DNA of 64,000 nucleotides from assembly GCA_026196955.1 (NCBI GenBank), contig JAPHTO010000015.1:28510-92509 (forward strand). The letters are read 5' to 3'. The notes below the pieces were generated by a model. The model saw only the letters and a list, made by a program, of their open reading frames with translations. It made no database searches and was not told where the DNA came from. This DNA comes from Colwellia sp. Lineage in GTDB: Bacteria > Pseudomonadota > Gammaproteobacteria > Enterobacterales > Alteromonadaceae. The position numbers were made by a program, and so were the translations under genes. Below are positions 48,514-59,244 of this stretch, in pieces; the first letter of the stretch is position 1, and each line of letters opens with the position of its first letter.

Positions 48514-49473
48514 TTACATTGCGGCATTAATATACTGACTGAAACGCTGATAATCGATATTAGCACCCGTTAATATCACGGCTACTTTTTTGCCTGACAT
48601 TTGCTCCTTCTCTTTAATGAGCGCGGCCAAACTAATTGCACCAGCACCTTCTGCTAAGTTATGAGTGGCTTGGTAATAGTGCATCATAGCTTGTGCTATT
48701 TCTCCATCTGTAACTTGTACTATGTGATCACAGCCGCGTTTTATAATTTCAAACGCTTCTGTCATTGGCGAGCGTGTTTTAACGCCATCTGCAATCGTTT
48801 GTGCCGTTTCGGTATTGATCACTTTTCCTGCCGCAAAGGATAGGGCAAAGGTAGGAGCGCCTGTCGCTACCACGCCTACTATGGTAGTTTTTAAACCAAG
48901 CAAGTCTCTCACTTGAATTATCCCCGCAATGCCAGAGCCCATACCAATTGGTACGTAAATAGTATCAAGATCGCTAACCGCATTGAAAAGCTCTAAAGCA
49001 TAGGTTGCCACCCCAAGTACTAATTCATGCTCAAAAGGCGCAACAGCGCGGTAGCCTAATTCATGCTGCAGCAGCAAACTATGTTGGCGGGCGGCTTCAA
49101 AATCATGACCATAAATAACCAAGTTAGCACCATGAGATTTGATTGCTCGATTTTGATCTTCGTTATTACCTTCAGGCACAACAATGGTAACGGGGAGGCC
49201 TGCACGTTTTCCTGCGAATGCGAGGCTTTGCCCATGATTACCAATTGTAGCTGAAATAAGCCCCTTGGGAGGATGTGCAGACTTCATTAAGGCATCAATG
49301 AGCACAAGGCCACCACGAACCTTAAAGGCGGATGTTGGCGTGTGGTTTTCATGTTTAACCCAAACTTCGCAATCGCAGATGTTCGCTAGCTGTGGCCAAG
49401 CATATTGTGGTGTTGCTGGAAATACTTGATGGACTAACTCACTCGCTTGTTCTAATTGTTGTAAAGTAAACAA
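48514..49473 (-). CDS. Threonine/serine dehydratase-like PLP enzyme
   Basis: HENHTPTSAFKVRGG, ATIGNHGQSLAFAGK, VPIGMGSGIAGI, EGAGAISLAAL. Confidence 0.9.
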   Translation of the reverse strand: MFTLQQLEQASELVHQVFPATPQYAWPQLANICDCEVWVKHENHTPTSAFKVRGGLVLIDALMKSAHPPKGLISATIGNHGQSLAFAGKRAGLPVTIVVPEGNNEDQNRAIKSHGANLVIYGHDFEAARQHSLLLQHELGYRAVAPFEHELVLGVATYALELFNAVSDLDTIYVPIGMGSGIAGIIQVRDLLGLKTTIVGVVATGAPTFALSFAAGKVINTETAQTIADGVKTRSPMTEAFEIIKRGCDHIVQVTDGEIAQAMMHYYQATHNLAEGAGAISLAALIKEKEQMSGKKVAVILTGANIDYQRFSQYINAAM

Positions 49474-49845
49474 ATGTTATTTCCGCCTAGTTTGAATCGT
49501 TATCAGATGAATTTAATACTATTACTATAATGTTTAATTATTCAGGTCAATTTTTTAGCGTATTTTTTACATGTAATGGCTGTTTAAATGCATTAAGCCT
49601 TGATAGAACTTCTATAAGCCAAATCTTGAATAATAAGTACTTTTAGCTATCAGCAAGCCATGATGTTACCGACCTTTTGTTCGAGGTGATGATAAAATAA
49701 CCTTAAAAAGTCAATATTAGGTAGGGGACACTCTCTTATTGCTGTATAATGCGCGACCTTAAATCTTGACCCCGCTTATTAGTTAATAACTAGTCATTAA
49801 AAAGCAAATCGCGCCATATAGTCGCAAACAATTAGGAATGTCCTT

Positions 49846-51468
49846 TTGATCACTACATCTAACATTACAATGCAATTTGGCGCAGAGCCTTTGTTTGAAA
49901 ATATCTCGGCTAAATTTGGCAACGGTAACCGTTACGGTTTGATCGGCGCAAATGGGTGCGGAAAGTCTACATTCATGAAAATTCTCAGTGGTGACTTAAC
50001 ACCAAGCTCAGGTAATGTCTCTGTAAGTACAGGAAACAAAGTCAGTACTTTAGGACAAGATCAGTTTGCTTTTGAGCAATACAGCGTTATTGACACTGTG
50101 ATCATGGGAGATATGGCTTTATGGAAAGTTAAACAAGAGCGTGACGCTATCTACGCACAAGCTGAAATGAGTGAAGCCGATGGCATGCGCGTTGGCGACT
50201 TAGAAAGTGAGTTTGCTGAGATGGACGGTTACACTGCTGAAAGTCGTGCCGGTGAAATATTACTCGATGCTGGTATTGAAGAGTCGCTGCATTATGGCTC
50301 TATGCAACAGGTTGCCCCAGGCTGGAAGTTGCGTGTGCTACTTGCTCAAGCCTTGTTTGCTAATCCTGATATTTTGTTACTTGATGAGCCAACCAATAAC
50401 TTGGATATCCATACGATTAGTTGGTTAGAAGGGGAGTTGAATAAACGTAAATGCACAATGATCATTATTTCGCATGACAGGCACTTTCTTAATGCTGTGT
50501 GTACTCATATGGCTGATATTGATTATGGGGAATTACGCATTTATCCAGGCAACTATGAGTACTTTTTAGAGCAGTCTAGTTTGTTACGTGAGCAGTTATT
50601 ATCAGGTAATGCAAAAAAAGCCGCTGAAATAGAAGAATTGCAGGACTTTGTTAATCGCTTTGGTGCCAATGCTTCAAAAGCTAAGCAAGCAAGCTCTCGT
50701 GCTAAAAAAATGGATAAAATTAAACTCGATGAAGTGAAGTCATCGAGTCGTATTACGCCAAAAATTACTTTTGCCCCAGGTAAAAAAATGCACCGTCAAG
50801 CGTTAGAGCTTGAAAAGCTCGGTCATGGTTTTGATGGCGAAGTGCTGTTTGAACAGGGTGATTTATTACTTGAAGCAGGCGCTAAATTAGCCATTATTGG
50901 TGAAAATGGTGTTGGCAAAACCACACTGTTACGCTGCTTAATGAACGAATTAGCGTGTAATGAAGGGGTGGTTAAATGGTCTGAAAATGCCTCGCTAGGT
51001 TATTGTCCACAAGATAGTGGGGCACTGTTTGATAATGATCTCACCTTAATGGATTGGATGTCACAATGGCGTAGACCTTGTCATAACGATTTAAGCGTTC
51101 GTGGTATGCTCGGGCGCTTATTGTTTACTGATGATGATGCGAACAAAAAAGCACGTAACTGCTCTGGTGGTGAAAAAAACCGTCTGTTATTTGGCAAATT
51201 AATGATGGGGGATATCAATGTGCTTATTATGGACGAACCCACTAACCATATGGATATTGAAGCCATTGACGCGCTAAATAATGCGCTGAAAGCTTTTGAG
51301 GGTACGTTAATATTTGTGAGTCATGATCGTGAATTTGTTTCATCGTTAGCAACACGTATTATTGATATTAAAGATAAAAAATTAGTTAATTTTCAAGGCT
51401 CATTAGATGAATACTTAGCTAACGAATTGCACAGCGCAGAAAAAAATGCTCAGAAAAAAGTTGCCTAA
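49846..51468 (+). CDS. ybiT: ABC-F family ATPase, YbiT-like (TTG start)
   Basis: [73 protein letters not shown], second ABC domain with [15 protein letters not shown]. Confidence 0.93.
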   Translation: MITTSNITMQFGAEPLFENISAKFGNGNRYGLIGANGCGKSTFMKILSGDLTPSSGNVSVSTGNKVSTLGQDQFAFEQYSVIDTVIMGDMALWKVKQERDAIYAQAEMSEADGMRVGDLESEFAEMDGYTAESRAGEILLDAGIEESLHYGSMQQVAPGWKLRVLLAQALFANPDILLLDEPTNNLDIHTISWLEGELNKRKCTMIIISHDRHFLNAVCTHMADIDYGELRIYPGNYEYFLEQSSLLREQLLSGNAKKAAEIEELQDFVNRFGANASKAKQASSRAKKMDKIKLDEVKSSSRITPKITFAPGKKMHRQALELEKLGHGFDGEVLFEQGDLLLEAGAKLAIIGENGVGKTTLLRCLMNELACNEGVVKWSENASLGYCPQDSGALFDNDLTLMDWMSQWRRPCHNDLSVRGMLGRLLFTDDDANKKARNCSGGEKNRLLFGKLMMGDINVLIMDEPTNHMDIEAIDALNNALKAFEGTLIFVSHDREFVSSLATRIIDIKDKKLVNFQGSLDEYLANELHSAEKNAQKKVA

Positions 51469-51522
51469 CAAGGCTAATTAACTCATTGCACTATTTTACT
51501 ATGGTGCTTCAAAGGTATTTTG

Positions 51523-52713
51523 ATGTCATTTTCATCTCTTGGATTATCTAAACCTATTACTAGCGCGTTAACTGACCTTGGTTATAGCGCCCCTACAGCT
51601 ATTCAAAAGCAAGCAATACCCGTGGTTTTATCAGGTAAAGATTTAATTGCTGCAGCACAAACAGGTACAGGAAAAACCGCCAGTTTTGTATTGCCATTAT
51701 TAGAGCGGCTAGGGCGGTTGAATGATGATCATACGCTGCGCGGAAAACGTATCAGAGCCTTGATTTTGACCCCAACGCGTGAGCTTGCTGTACAAGTTGA
51801 AGCAAGTATTGCGAAGTACAGCAAAAACCTGAAATTTACCTCTATGGCAATGTATGGTGGTGTCGATTCTGCCCCACAAAAACAGGCATTAATTTGGGGT
51901 ATAGATATTCTCGTTGCTACACCTGGTCGGTTATTAGACATGGCTCACCAGCGGGCATTGCATTTTGATGAACTGAAAACCTTGGTGTTAGATGAAGCCG
52001 ATAGAATGCTAGATATGGGCTTTATTGATGATATTAATAAAATCATAGAGCGCTTGCCTAAGCAGCGACAAAATTTATTATTTTCTGCGACTATTTCTTC
52101 CGATGTACGTGCATTAGCGAGAAGAACGATAAATGATGCCAAAGAAATATCTATCTCAGACAACAACCTTTCAAAGCCTAAAATAGACCAATGGTTAGCT
52201 ACCGTTGATAAAAGTAATAAATCTGCTTTGCTCAGCCATTTAATTAAAGAGCAACAATGGCAGCAAGCGCTTATTTTTATCGAAACCAAGCATGGTGCGG
52301 CTAAACTGGTTAGTCAGTTAGAAAAGCGTGGTATTAAGGCTGAATCAATCCATGGTGGGAGAACTCAAGCGATCCGAGAGCAAATTTTGTCCGATTTTAA
52401 ATCAGGTAAAATTACAATATTAGTATCAACAGGCATTGCTGCCCGTGGCATTGATATTGGCGAGTTAGCTAGAGTGGTTAATTATGATTTACCTGCGCAA
52501 GCAGATGAATATATTCACCGTATTGGCCGTACTGGCCGAGCTGGTGCAAGAGGTGAAGCTGTTTCGTTAGTGTCAAAAGATAATTTTAGAGAGCTTTGTG
52601 CTATCGAAAGCCGTTTAGGGCACATCATTGTTAGAAAAGAGTTTGAAGACTTTCCAGTAAAAAAAGCAGTACCTATATCAATATTAAACTATGTTCCTAA
52701 ACGCAAGCAGTAA
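51523..52713 (+). CDS. DEAD-box ATP-dependent RNA helicase, RhlE-like
   Basis: AAQTGTGKTASFVLPLLERL, PTRELAVQVE, VLDEADRMLDMGF, SATISSDVRALA, ARGIDI, HRIGRTGRAG. Confidence 0.95.
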   Translation: MSFSSLGLSKPITSALTDLGYSAPTAIQKQAIPVVLSGKDLIAAAQTGTGKTASFVLPLLERLGRLNDDHTLRGKRIRALILTPTRELAVQVEASIAKYSKNLKFTSMAMYGGVDSAPQKQALIWGIDILVATPGRLLDMAHQRALHFDELKTLVLDEADRMLDMGFIDDINKIIERLPKQRQNLLFSATISSDVRALARRTINDAKEISISDNNLSKPKIDQWLATVDKSNKSALLSHLIKEQQWQQALIFIETKHGAAKLVSQLEKRGIKAESIHGGRTQAIREQILSDFKSGKITILVSTGIAARGIDIGELARVVNYDLPAQADEYIHRIGRTGRAGARGEAVSLVSKDNFRELCAIESRLGHIIVRKEFEDFPVKKAVPISILNYVPKRKQ

Positions 52714-52740
52714 CGTTACGACAGTTAAATGTTAGGGAAT

Positions 52741-52768
52741 AAAAAAGCACCAGTATGAGTGGTGCTTT
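52741..52768 (-). terminator. PEP-CTERM-associated terminator copy 1
   Basis: AAAAAAGCACCA...TGGTGCTTT hairpin; A-tract on plus gives T-tract on minus. Confidence 0.8.
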
Positions 52769-52802
52769 ATGTATTAATCTTTTAGAGGGTAAACAGATTA
52801 AC

Positions 52803-53399
52803 TTACTGTTTTTTCATTCTACGTGATGCTAGGCCCAAAATACCTAATGCAAAAATTGCAAGCGTTGTAGGCTCTGGAACAGCGGCCATACGCTCAAAGT
52901 TGGTAAATGTCATGTAATCACGGTTGTCACCGTATGCGTATGCACCTGTCCAAGCAATGCTTCCCGTATAATCATTTGCAGATCTGTTTACATACCAAGC
53001 AGAGGTTACATTACCGTTGCCTGCATCTAAATAAGGTACCCAAATTTCACAAAATCCGGCTCTATCACAGCCATTGGTTAGTTCAGGTAAGGTATCGAAA
53101 TCATACTCAACACCGTCAACAATGACGTCATCGAGAAATACTTGAGCAAATAAAGCGTCTAAAGCTGCTGTAGCTCCTTGAACTGTAGTGAAGTCAAATA
53201 AAGACGCATCACAACCTGAGTATGCGGCATTACAAGAATCATCGACAAAAGTAACCTTGTACATTTCGCCATTAATATCTAGGCCACTTGCACCCATTAA
53301 TGTTCCATTTTGAACATCATAGATAACTCCAGCATTAGCAAGAGCACTTACAGATAATACTACGCCAGCAAAAGCGGCTTTCAACATTTTAAAATTCAT
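52803..53399 (-). CDS. PEP-CTERM sorting domain protein 1
   Basis: Signal peptide MNFKMLKAAFAGVVLSVSALANAG, C-terminal VPEPTTLAIFALGILGLASRRMKKQ; ATG 53399 has RBS AAAGGA. Confidence 0.93.
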   Translation of the reverse strand: MNFKMLKAAFAGVVLSVSALANAGVIYDVQNGTLMGASGLDINGEMYKVTFVDDSCNAAYSGCDASLFDFTTVQGATAALDALFAQVFLDDVIVDGVEYDFDTLPELTNGCDRAGFCEIWVPYLDAGNGNVTSAWYVNRSANDYTGSIAWTGAYAYGDNRDYMTFTNFERMAAVPEPTTLAIFALGILGLASRRMKKQ

Positions 53400-53464
53400 T
53401 TTTATTCCTTTGTAATACATTCTCAAAGAAAGAACTGCATTGTAATTATTGTTAATAAAATATA

Positions 53465-53481
53465 AGCACTAATTATGCCAG
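53465..53481 (-). promoter_or_regulatory. Sigma-54-type -24/-12 promoter of PEP-CTERM gene 1
   Basis: Minus strand CTGGCATAATTAGTGCT; GG-N10-GC spacing. Confidence 0.7.
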
Positions 53482-53542
53482 AAATAAAAATATCAATAAT
53501 TTCATTGTGATAACTAAAGGAGATAAAGCGAAATTATCGAGT

Positions 53543-53561
53543 ACTGTAAAATAATTGGACA
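53543..53561 (-). promoter_or_regulatory. Shared upstream box (putative enhancer-binding protein site), PEP-CTERM gene 1
   Basis: Minus strand TGTCCAATTATTTTACAGT. Confidence 0.6.
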
Positions 53562-53877
53562 CTCACATGTTGGTAAGTTGTTATATTTATTACACAAAAT
53601 TAACAATATGTAGAGGGACTAAATGCATGAGTTACCGTGTAGAGTGAAATAGTTGAAACCTTCCTAAAGTATTAAGCAGACAGAATAATATTAATCACAA
53701 TTTACTTGTGCGCTCGACCACAAACAAAACCAATAAAGTGATTAATAAGCGCTGATTCTTTTCTGCGTTAAGTTGTTTGATTTATAGGTTTTTGCTTGCT
53801 TTATTGTTTTTCTCTTACGTATAAACGGAAAGTCATTTCAAGTTGAAGGTAATGAAGGGGGGTTAATTAGGAGAAAT

Positions 53878-53905
53878 AAAAAAGCACCAATGTAAGAGGT
53901 GCTTT
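53878..53905 (-). terminator. PEP-CTERM-associated terminator copy 2
   Basis: AAAAAAGCACC...GGTGCTTT. Confidence 0.8.
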
Positions 53906-53939
53906 ATGTATTAATTTTTTAGAGGGTAAACAGATTAAC

Positions 53940-54596
53940 TTACTGTTTTTTCATTTTACGTGATGCTAGACCCAAAATACCTAATGCAAAGATAGCAAGT
54001 GTAGAAGGCTCTGGAACCTCTTGACTTAACCGGCTAAAACTTAAGTTATCTGCTACAACGTAAGCATTACTTAAGCGAATTGAGTAAATATCATTGTTAT
54101 CTCTTGTAATACCTCTAAAGTCACCGGCATTATCTGTATTGGTTACTATAGGTGCCAAGTTACTAATATCGTAAGATTCTAATAATATATTATCAAAACC
54201 ATAAGCTTCTAGAATGAATTGTCCATTACCCGGCGCATAATTAGTTAAAAGCGAAAACTCTTGAATTGGCCCGTCCGCAAAAGATATGGACATTGAGCCA
54301 CTTCCATTGTTTAGGCCTATGTATCCATCCATGTCATTCCATGAGCCATTACTGCTTAAACCATAACCGCCATTACCTATTACAGAGCCTCCATTAGTCG
54401 AAGACCATATAATTGACTCACCAACTAAGGCGCCTATTTCAATAGGTCCATTGGTAAAATTGAATGCACCAAATTGGCTGAAATCTACAGTGCTATCTGG
54501 AGTTGTTATTTCTGTCGTAATCAACCCTGCATTAGCTAAACTACATACAGATAATACTACGCCAGCTAAAGCAGATTTTAATATTTTATTATTCAT
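53940..54596 (-). CDS. PEP-CTERM sorting domain protein 2
   Basis: True start likely 54596 (MNNKILKSALAGVVLSVCSLANAG); C-terminal VPEPSTLAIFALGILGLASRKMKKQ. Confidence 0.93.
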   Translation of the reverse strand: MNNKILKSALAGVVLSVCSLANAGLITTEITTPDSTVDFSQFGAFNFTNGPIEIGALVGESIIWSSTNGGSVIGNGGYGLSSNGSWNDMDGYIGLNNGSGSMSISFADGPIQEFSLLTNYAPGNGQFILEAYGFDNILLESYDISNLAPIVTNTDNAGDFRGITRDNNDIYSIRLSNAYVVADNLSFSRLSQEVPEPSTLAIFALGILGLASRKMKKQ

Positions 54597-54664
54597 TTTT
54601 TTATTCCTTTGTAATACATTCCTTAAAGAAAGAACTGCATTGTAATTATTGTTAGTACTTGATA

Positions 54665-54682
54665 GAGCACTAACTGTGCCAA
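54665..54682 (-). promoter_or_regulatory. Sigma-54-type promoter of PEP-CTERM gene 2
   Basis: Minus strand TTGGCACAGTTAGTGCTC. Confidence 0.75.
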
Positions 54683-54741
54683 AAAATAAAACTCTTGTGA
54701 TTACAGTAGTATAGGCGCTATTTTGAAAAATCAATATCACG

Positions 54742-54761
54742 AAGTGTAAAGTGGTTGGACA
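54742..54761 (-). promoter_or_regulatory. Shared upstream box, PEP-CTERM gene 2
   Basis: Minus strand TGTCCAACCACTTTACACTT. Confidence 0.6.
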
Positions 54762-54933
54762 GTTAAATGTTTGTAAGTTGTTATATTTGTTACATAAATA
54801 TAACAACTCAGGGGGGGTGCTAACAGGCGAAAACTAGCTTTTGCTTATTGTCTTAAAGAAGATGATTATAAAATCAGGGCTGAGCTACTTCAGATAATGA
54901 GTGGTAATTAGGTGGTAGGAATTTTTAATATGG

Positions 54934-55395
54934 TTAAAGAAAACGTTTTCTGTCACCCTTAGAAGCACTTTCGTGGCATTCACCACGCAAAGTATAGATA
55001 GCCCCAACAAAGCTTTCTTCTAATGTAATATAACCCTCTCGGCAGTACTGTGCTCTTTCCATTTGCAGTATTAAGCGCTCATGAAAAATATCCTTCATTT
55101 TATCTTGTTTACTGCTTTGCTTCTTAGCTGTTGGAGCTAAAGCTGTATTTTGACCTCTTTGTCCTTTGCCTTTTCTTCCTTTTCTATTATTGCTATCAGG
55201 CGAACTATTACCTTCTTTTCTTGCTTCTTTCTGTTTTGTAGAAACAAGTAACGAAAAGGTAAACTCTTTTGAATTATCGTCACGAATATTGGTATGAAAA
55301 AACTCTTCAATTTTAGGTTGTTCTTTACTGCTGCATGCAGACAAAACCATGGTAAAGAAAAGAATATAAAGGGGAGAATATGTTGAATTTATCAT
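54934..55395 (-). CDS. Hypothetical lipoprotein
   Basis: Lipobox LSACSS; Lys/Arg/Gly-rich middle NRKGRKGKGQRGQ; no family recognised. Start 55395 or 55428. Confidence 0.6.
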   Translation of the reverse strand: MINSTYSPLYILFFTMVLSACSSKEQPKIEEFFHTNIRDDNSKEFTFSLLVSTKQKEARKEGNSSPDSNNRKGRKGKGQRGQNTALAPTAKKQSSKQDKMKDIFHERLILQMERAQYCREGYITLEESFVGAIYTLRGECHESASKGDRKRFL

Positions 55396-55494
55396 AAAAA
55401 GCCTACTAGTGAGCATTTGACTGTTCATGATAAAGCTTCAACTGTGAAGAAACGTAAAGGAAAGTAAAAGATAGGTAAATTTTAAAATTGATCA

Positions 55495-57285
55495 CTACTC
55501 ATTTTCTAATGGCAAGGTTATTGAAAAGATGCTGCCTTTATTAATTTCACTTGTGACGCTAACGCTGCCTTTGTGAGCTAATGCAATATGCTTAACTATC
55601 GATAGACCAAGCCCTGTACCGCCTAATGCTCTGCTACGTGCCTTATCGACGCGATAGAAACGTTCAAATAATCGTGACAAATGCTCTTCAGGGATACCAC
55701 TGCCTTTGTCTTCAACACTTATTTTAATATCATGCGCTTGTTTGACGACGGTTATTTTAATTTCGCTGTTGCCATTACTGTATTTAATCGCGTTGTTGAG
55801 CAGGTTAATAATGGCTTGTTCAATTAAAGACGGGTTATGTTTAAAGGTTATGTCTTCTGCTTCGTTTAAAATAATATTAATGTTTCTTTCTAATGCTTTG
55901 TCTTTACAGAGAAAAATAGCATTGCTTAAGGCTAAAGTGATCGACTCATTTACAAAGTCAATTTCATCAACTTCTGTTTCTTTCTCTATTTTAGATAAGG
56001 TTAATAGGTTTTCTATAATACCTTCTAAGCGAATAGAGTGTGTATGGATCACGCCAATAAAATTGGCCTTTTTTTCTTGGTCTAAGTCAGGAAACTCTAT
56101 TAAGGTTTCTGATAATCCCTGAATAGCCGTCAGAGGAGTTCTTAGCTCATGGGACACATTGGAAACAAATTCTTTTCTTTGTAGTTCAAATTCTTTTAAT
56201 TTAGTGATGTCATTAAAGACCACAAGGGTGCCACATTTGTTTTTATGTATATCCAGTAATGGCGCTGATTGCGCATATAACACTTGCTCTACATCATCAT
56301 GAAGAATGATTTCTTGCCCAACCGTTGTGTTCTGCTTTAGTGCAAATAAAATAAGGCTTTGTAATTCAATGTTTTCAATCGCATGGGTTAATTTAGTGCC
56401 TTCAATCTCTTTTTCTGAAATCTTTAGAATATTGTAGGCAGCTTGGTTAATACGGAGAATTTTTTCGTTACTGTCAACAGCAATAACGCCTTCAACCATA
56501 CTTGAAAATACCGCTTCTTGCTCATTTCGTTGATTAAGAATAATTTCAATACGTTCATTTAACTGAATGGCTATTTCGTTAAAAGCTTGTCCTAATTGTT
56601 CAGACTCTAACGAGTCGTTTGAGCTTAATTGCACACGGCTAGAAAAGTCACCTTTGGCTAAGCGCTGTGCTTGCACTTTCATTACTTCTAACGGCCTAAC
56701 TAAGGCTTTAGACATCCACCAACTAGCAAAAGCCGTGATAATGATAAGAATAAAAAAGCCTAACGATACCTTGTAATAAATACTCCATAGCGCATTTTGT
56801 AATGTATCTAAAGGTGTTGATGTTCTCATTATGCCAATGATTTCGTCTTCAACTATGATTGGCATGGCAAAATACATTGAGTCTATTGCCAGGGTATGGC
56901 CATAGCGAATTGATAAGCCTTTTCCGTAACGCGTTGCTTGTTCAATCTCCGGTCGGCTCTTGTGATTGTCCATGGTGGCGGGATCTTTTTTGTTATCCCC
57001 TATAATTTTACCAGAAGGTAATACGATAGTAATTCGTGTTGATGAATCGTCACCGAGCTGTTGAGATTGCTTCTGAACTTCTTGATAATTACCAGATTGG
57101 ATAAGTCGAGAAAATTCAGGTGTTAAAATCTTTGCTCTTATTTCTAGGTCGACAGCGCGCTCTTGATAGTAAAAGGATTTAAACGACCAAAGTGCAATCA
57201 TTACAATAGCGAGTAATGAGATAAAAGAAATAATTAAAAAAGAGGGGTATAACTTCCAAAAAAGCGTTTTGCGTTTTATTTTCAT
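55495..57285 (-). CDS. Sensor histidine kinase, PhoR/WalK-like (HAMP, PAS, HisKA, HATPase)
   Basis: VSNVSHELRTPLTAIQG, NLLNNAIKYSNG, DKGSGIPEEHLSRLFERFYRVDKARSRALGGTGLGLSIVKH. Confidence 0.92.
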   Translation of the reverse strand: MKIKRKTLFWKLYPSFLIISFISLLAIVMIALWSFKSFYYQERAVDLEIRAKILTPEFSRLIQSGNYQEVQKQSQQLGDDSSTRITIVLPSGKIIGDNKKDPATMDNHKSRPEIEQATRYGKGLSIRYGHTLAIDSMYFAMPIIVEDEIIGIMRTSTPLDTLQNALWSIYYKVSLGFFILIIITAFASWWMSKALVRPLEVMKVQAQRLAKGDFSSRVQLSSNDSLESEQLGQAFNEIAIQLNERIEIILNQRNEQEAVFSSMVEGVIAVDSNEKILRINQAAYNILKISEKEIEGTKLTHAIENIELQSLILFALKQNTTVGQEIILHDDVEQVLYAQSAPLLDIHKNKCGTLVVFNDITKLKEFELQRKEFVSNVSHELRTPLTAIQGLSETLIEFPDLDQEKKANFIGVIHTHSIRLEGIIENLLTLSKIEKETEVDEIDFVNESITLALSNAIFLCKDKALERNINIILNEAEDITFKHNPSLIEQAIINLLNNAIKYSNGNSEIKITVVKQAHDIKISVEDKGSGIPEEHLSRLFERFYRVDKARSRALGGTGLGLSIVKHIALAHKGSVSVTSEINKGSIFSITLPLENE

Positions 57286-57453
57286 TTTATATTCGTTAAT
57301 TGCTGACGTTATTATTGATTATTTAAATATTAAAACGTAAACGTGAGGAGCAATGATTTTAATAAAGGTAAACATTAACAATAAAGTACTAGCAAATAAA
57401 GGTGTTTGATCAACCTTCCCAATGAATTCTTGCAATGAAGACTGAAGATTTCA

Positions 57454-57990
57454 TTACAGCCAACTTACTTTGAAAATAAACCATAATAGAAAAGCCCAAG
57501 CAACTAGAACCACTAACCGAGGCATGTGCTTAATAATGAGTTTTTCCTCATGCTCATTCTTTCTGGCTAAATGCTCCATAATGCCGGTTCTTATAGGTAA
57601 ATATTGATAAATAATATTTGTAAGCCTTTCACCGCTCCAAATGATCGCTAAACACGAAACGACAATAGTGATGTGCTCAGTAGGCGTTAACTTTGTGGTT
57701 AACGTTTGCCAATTTGTTAACCAGCCAAAGATAATATCAGAGAGTACAAGAGCCAGAGCTACTGTAAGCTCTAATGGAATGCGTGAGAAAAATGATGGTT
57801 CAACGTCAGTAATTACTATGTATTTATTTTTAGGTATTTTCTCGTGAGCTAAAGGGACTTTGTGATAGACACGTTGGCATCTTGGACACTCCCAATCAGG
57901 AGCGTTATCCTCTTTTTGTCGGCGGTAGTGGCAATAATTGCACAGGGTACCTTTGGAGACTGATTGATTTGTCGCTGTTTTGCTTTTCAA
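57454..57990 (-). CDS. Zinc-ribbon plus multi-TM hypothetical protein
   Basis: Two CxxC pairs (CNYC, CPRC) followed by hydrophobic segments. Confidence 0.55.
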   Translation of the reverse strand: MKSKTATNQSVSKGTLCNYCHYRRQKEDNAPDWECPRCQRVYHKVPLAHEKIPKNKYIVITDVEPSFFSRIPLELTVALALVLSDIIFGWLTNWQTLTTKLTPTEHITIVVSCLAIIWSGERLTNIIYQYLPIRTGIMEHLARKNEHEEKLIIKHMPRLVVLVAWAFLLWFIFKVSWL

Positions 57991-58207
57991 TTAGCTTACT
58001 CACAACCTTTGCGTTCGTTTTATGTTTATAGCACTATCTCTCATACTTTTATACAGTGCAGATAATAGCTAAACAGTTATCTACACTTTATCGAAGGAAA
58101 ATTATGTTTGATATTACTTTTTTGCTAGACATGTAAAAGTGAGCTATTGATGAGGATAGTGACTAACAGATATAAAAGGATTCGATTAATTTAGTAAGCG
58201 GCAGGCA

Positions 58208-58237
58208 ATAAAAAAGCACCAAGGTTTCTGGTGCTTT
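58208..58237 (-). terminator. PEP-CTERM-associated terminator copy 3
   Basis: AAAGCACCA...TGGTGCTTT with A-tract. Confidence 0.8.
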
Positions 58238-58261
58238 ATCTGTTAAGAATAGTTTAGATTA

Positions 58262-58960
58262 CTATTTTTTTGTCACTAACAAAGAACGACGTGACGCCAA
58301 ACCCATAATGCCTAGTGCGAAGATGGCAAGGGTAGAAGGCTCTGGAATAGTATTATTTCCGCCACCACCATCAGGGTTACCATCAGCGGTTGCTGCTAAT
58401 AAAAGGTAGTTACCACCAAATCTAAGGGTTTTAAAGGTATCGTTACCTAAGTCTATACCTCTAAATTCGAACTCATTAAAGCCACCCGGTGTTGAAATAG
58501 GGCCTGACACTGTTAAGTCCCAAGTTTCTAAAACATTGTCAAATTCGTCTAATGCTGAAATAAAAGCATTATCGCCAAAACCAGGTGCATAGTTCATATA
58601 GGCACCAAAAACAGAGACTTCAGTGTCAAAAGTTAATTCAGCATAACCTGTGCCAGAGTCAACGCCAATATAAACGGCATCTCCGCCAAACGAACCATTA
58701 GCCCCTAAACCATAACCACCTTGGCCGATAACAGAGCCTTGACCACTATTACCACCACCACCGGGTGCTGCTGTAAAGGTGATGCCACCAGGTAAAACCT
58801 CAGGGCCAAAGGTAAAATTGTAACTGCCATTTTGATAGGCTGTTAAATCTAAGGTAGGCCCAGCATATCCTGCATCTGTCGTCATTAAGCCCGCATTAGC
58901 GATACCACTAATCGAAAAAACCAAACCAACAAGCGCTGTTTTTATCATTTTTAAATTCAT
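58262..58960 (-). CDS. PEP-CTERM sorting domain protein 3
   Basis: MNLKMIKTALVGLVFSISGIANAG; NTIPEPSTLAIFALGIMGLASRRSLLVTKK. Confidence 0.93.
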   Translation of the reverse strand: MNLKMIKTALVGLVFSISGIANAGLMTTDAGYAGPTLDLTAYQNGSYNFTFGPEVLPGGITFTAAPGGGGNSGQGSVIGQGGYGLGANGSFGGDAVYIGVDSGTGYAELTFDTEVSVFGAYMNYAPGFGDNAFISALDEFDNVLETWDLTVSGPISTPGGFNEFEFRGIDLGNDTFKTLRFGGNYLLLAATADGNPDGGGGNNTIPEPSTLAIFALGIMGLASRRSLLVTKK

Positions 58961-59023
58961 ATTTAGTTCCTTTAGAATACATAAATTGAAATGAGAGTGT
59001 TTTTTTAGTTACCATTAATTTAT

Positions 59024-59040
59024 CAGCATAAACTGTGCCG
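59024..59040 (-). promoter_or_regulatory. Sigma-54-type promoter of PEP-CTERM gene 3
   Basis: Minus strand CGGCACAGTTTATGCTG. Confidence 0.7.
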
Positions 59041-59100
59041 AAGAATAAAAGCCATTTCTTTTCAGTGTTATAGGGAGGGAAGGGAAATAGTGATATCAAC

Positions 59101-59120
59101 AAGTGTAAAGTAGCTTGACA
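59101..59120 (-). promoter_or_regulatory. Shared upstream box, PEP-CTERM gene 3
   Basis: Minus strand TGTCAAGCTACTTTACACTT. Confidence 0.6.
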
Positions 59121-59244
59121 CTTAATACAGCTGTATTTTATTGAGGTTTTTAGCCATGTTATTACTTTTTGATTTTAATATGACTATGTAACTTCTTTTT
59201 ATTTTCAGAGATAGTTAACATGGTGGGGATATTTTTATTCCGCT

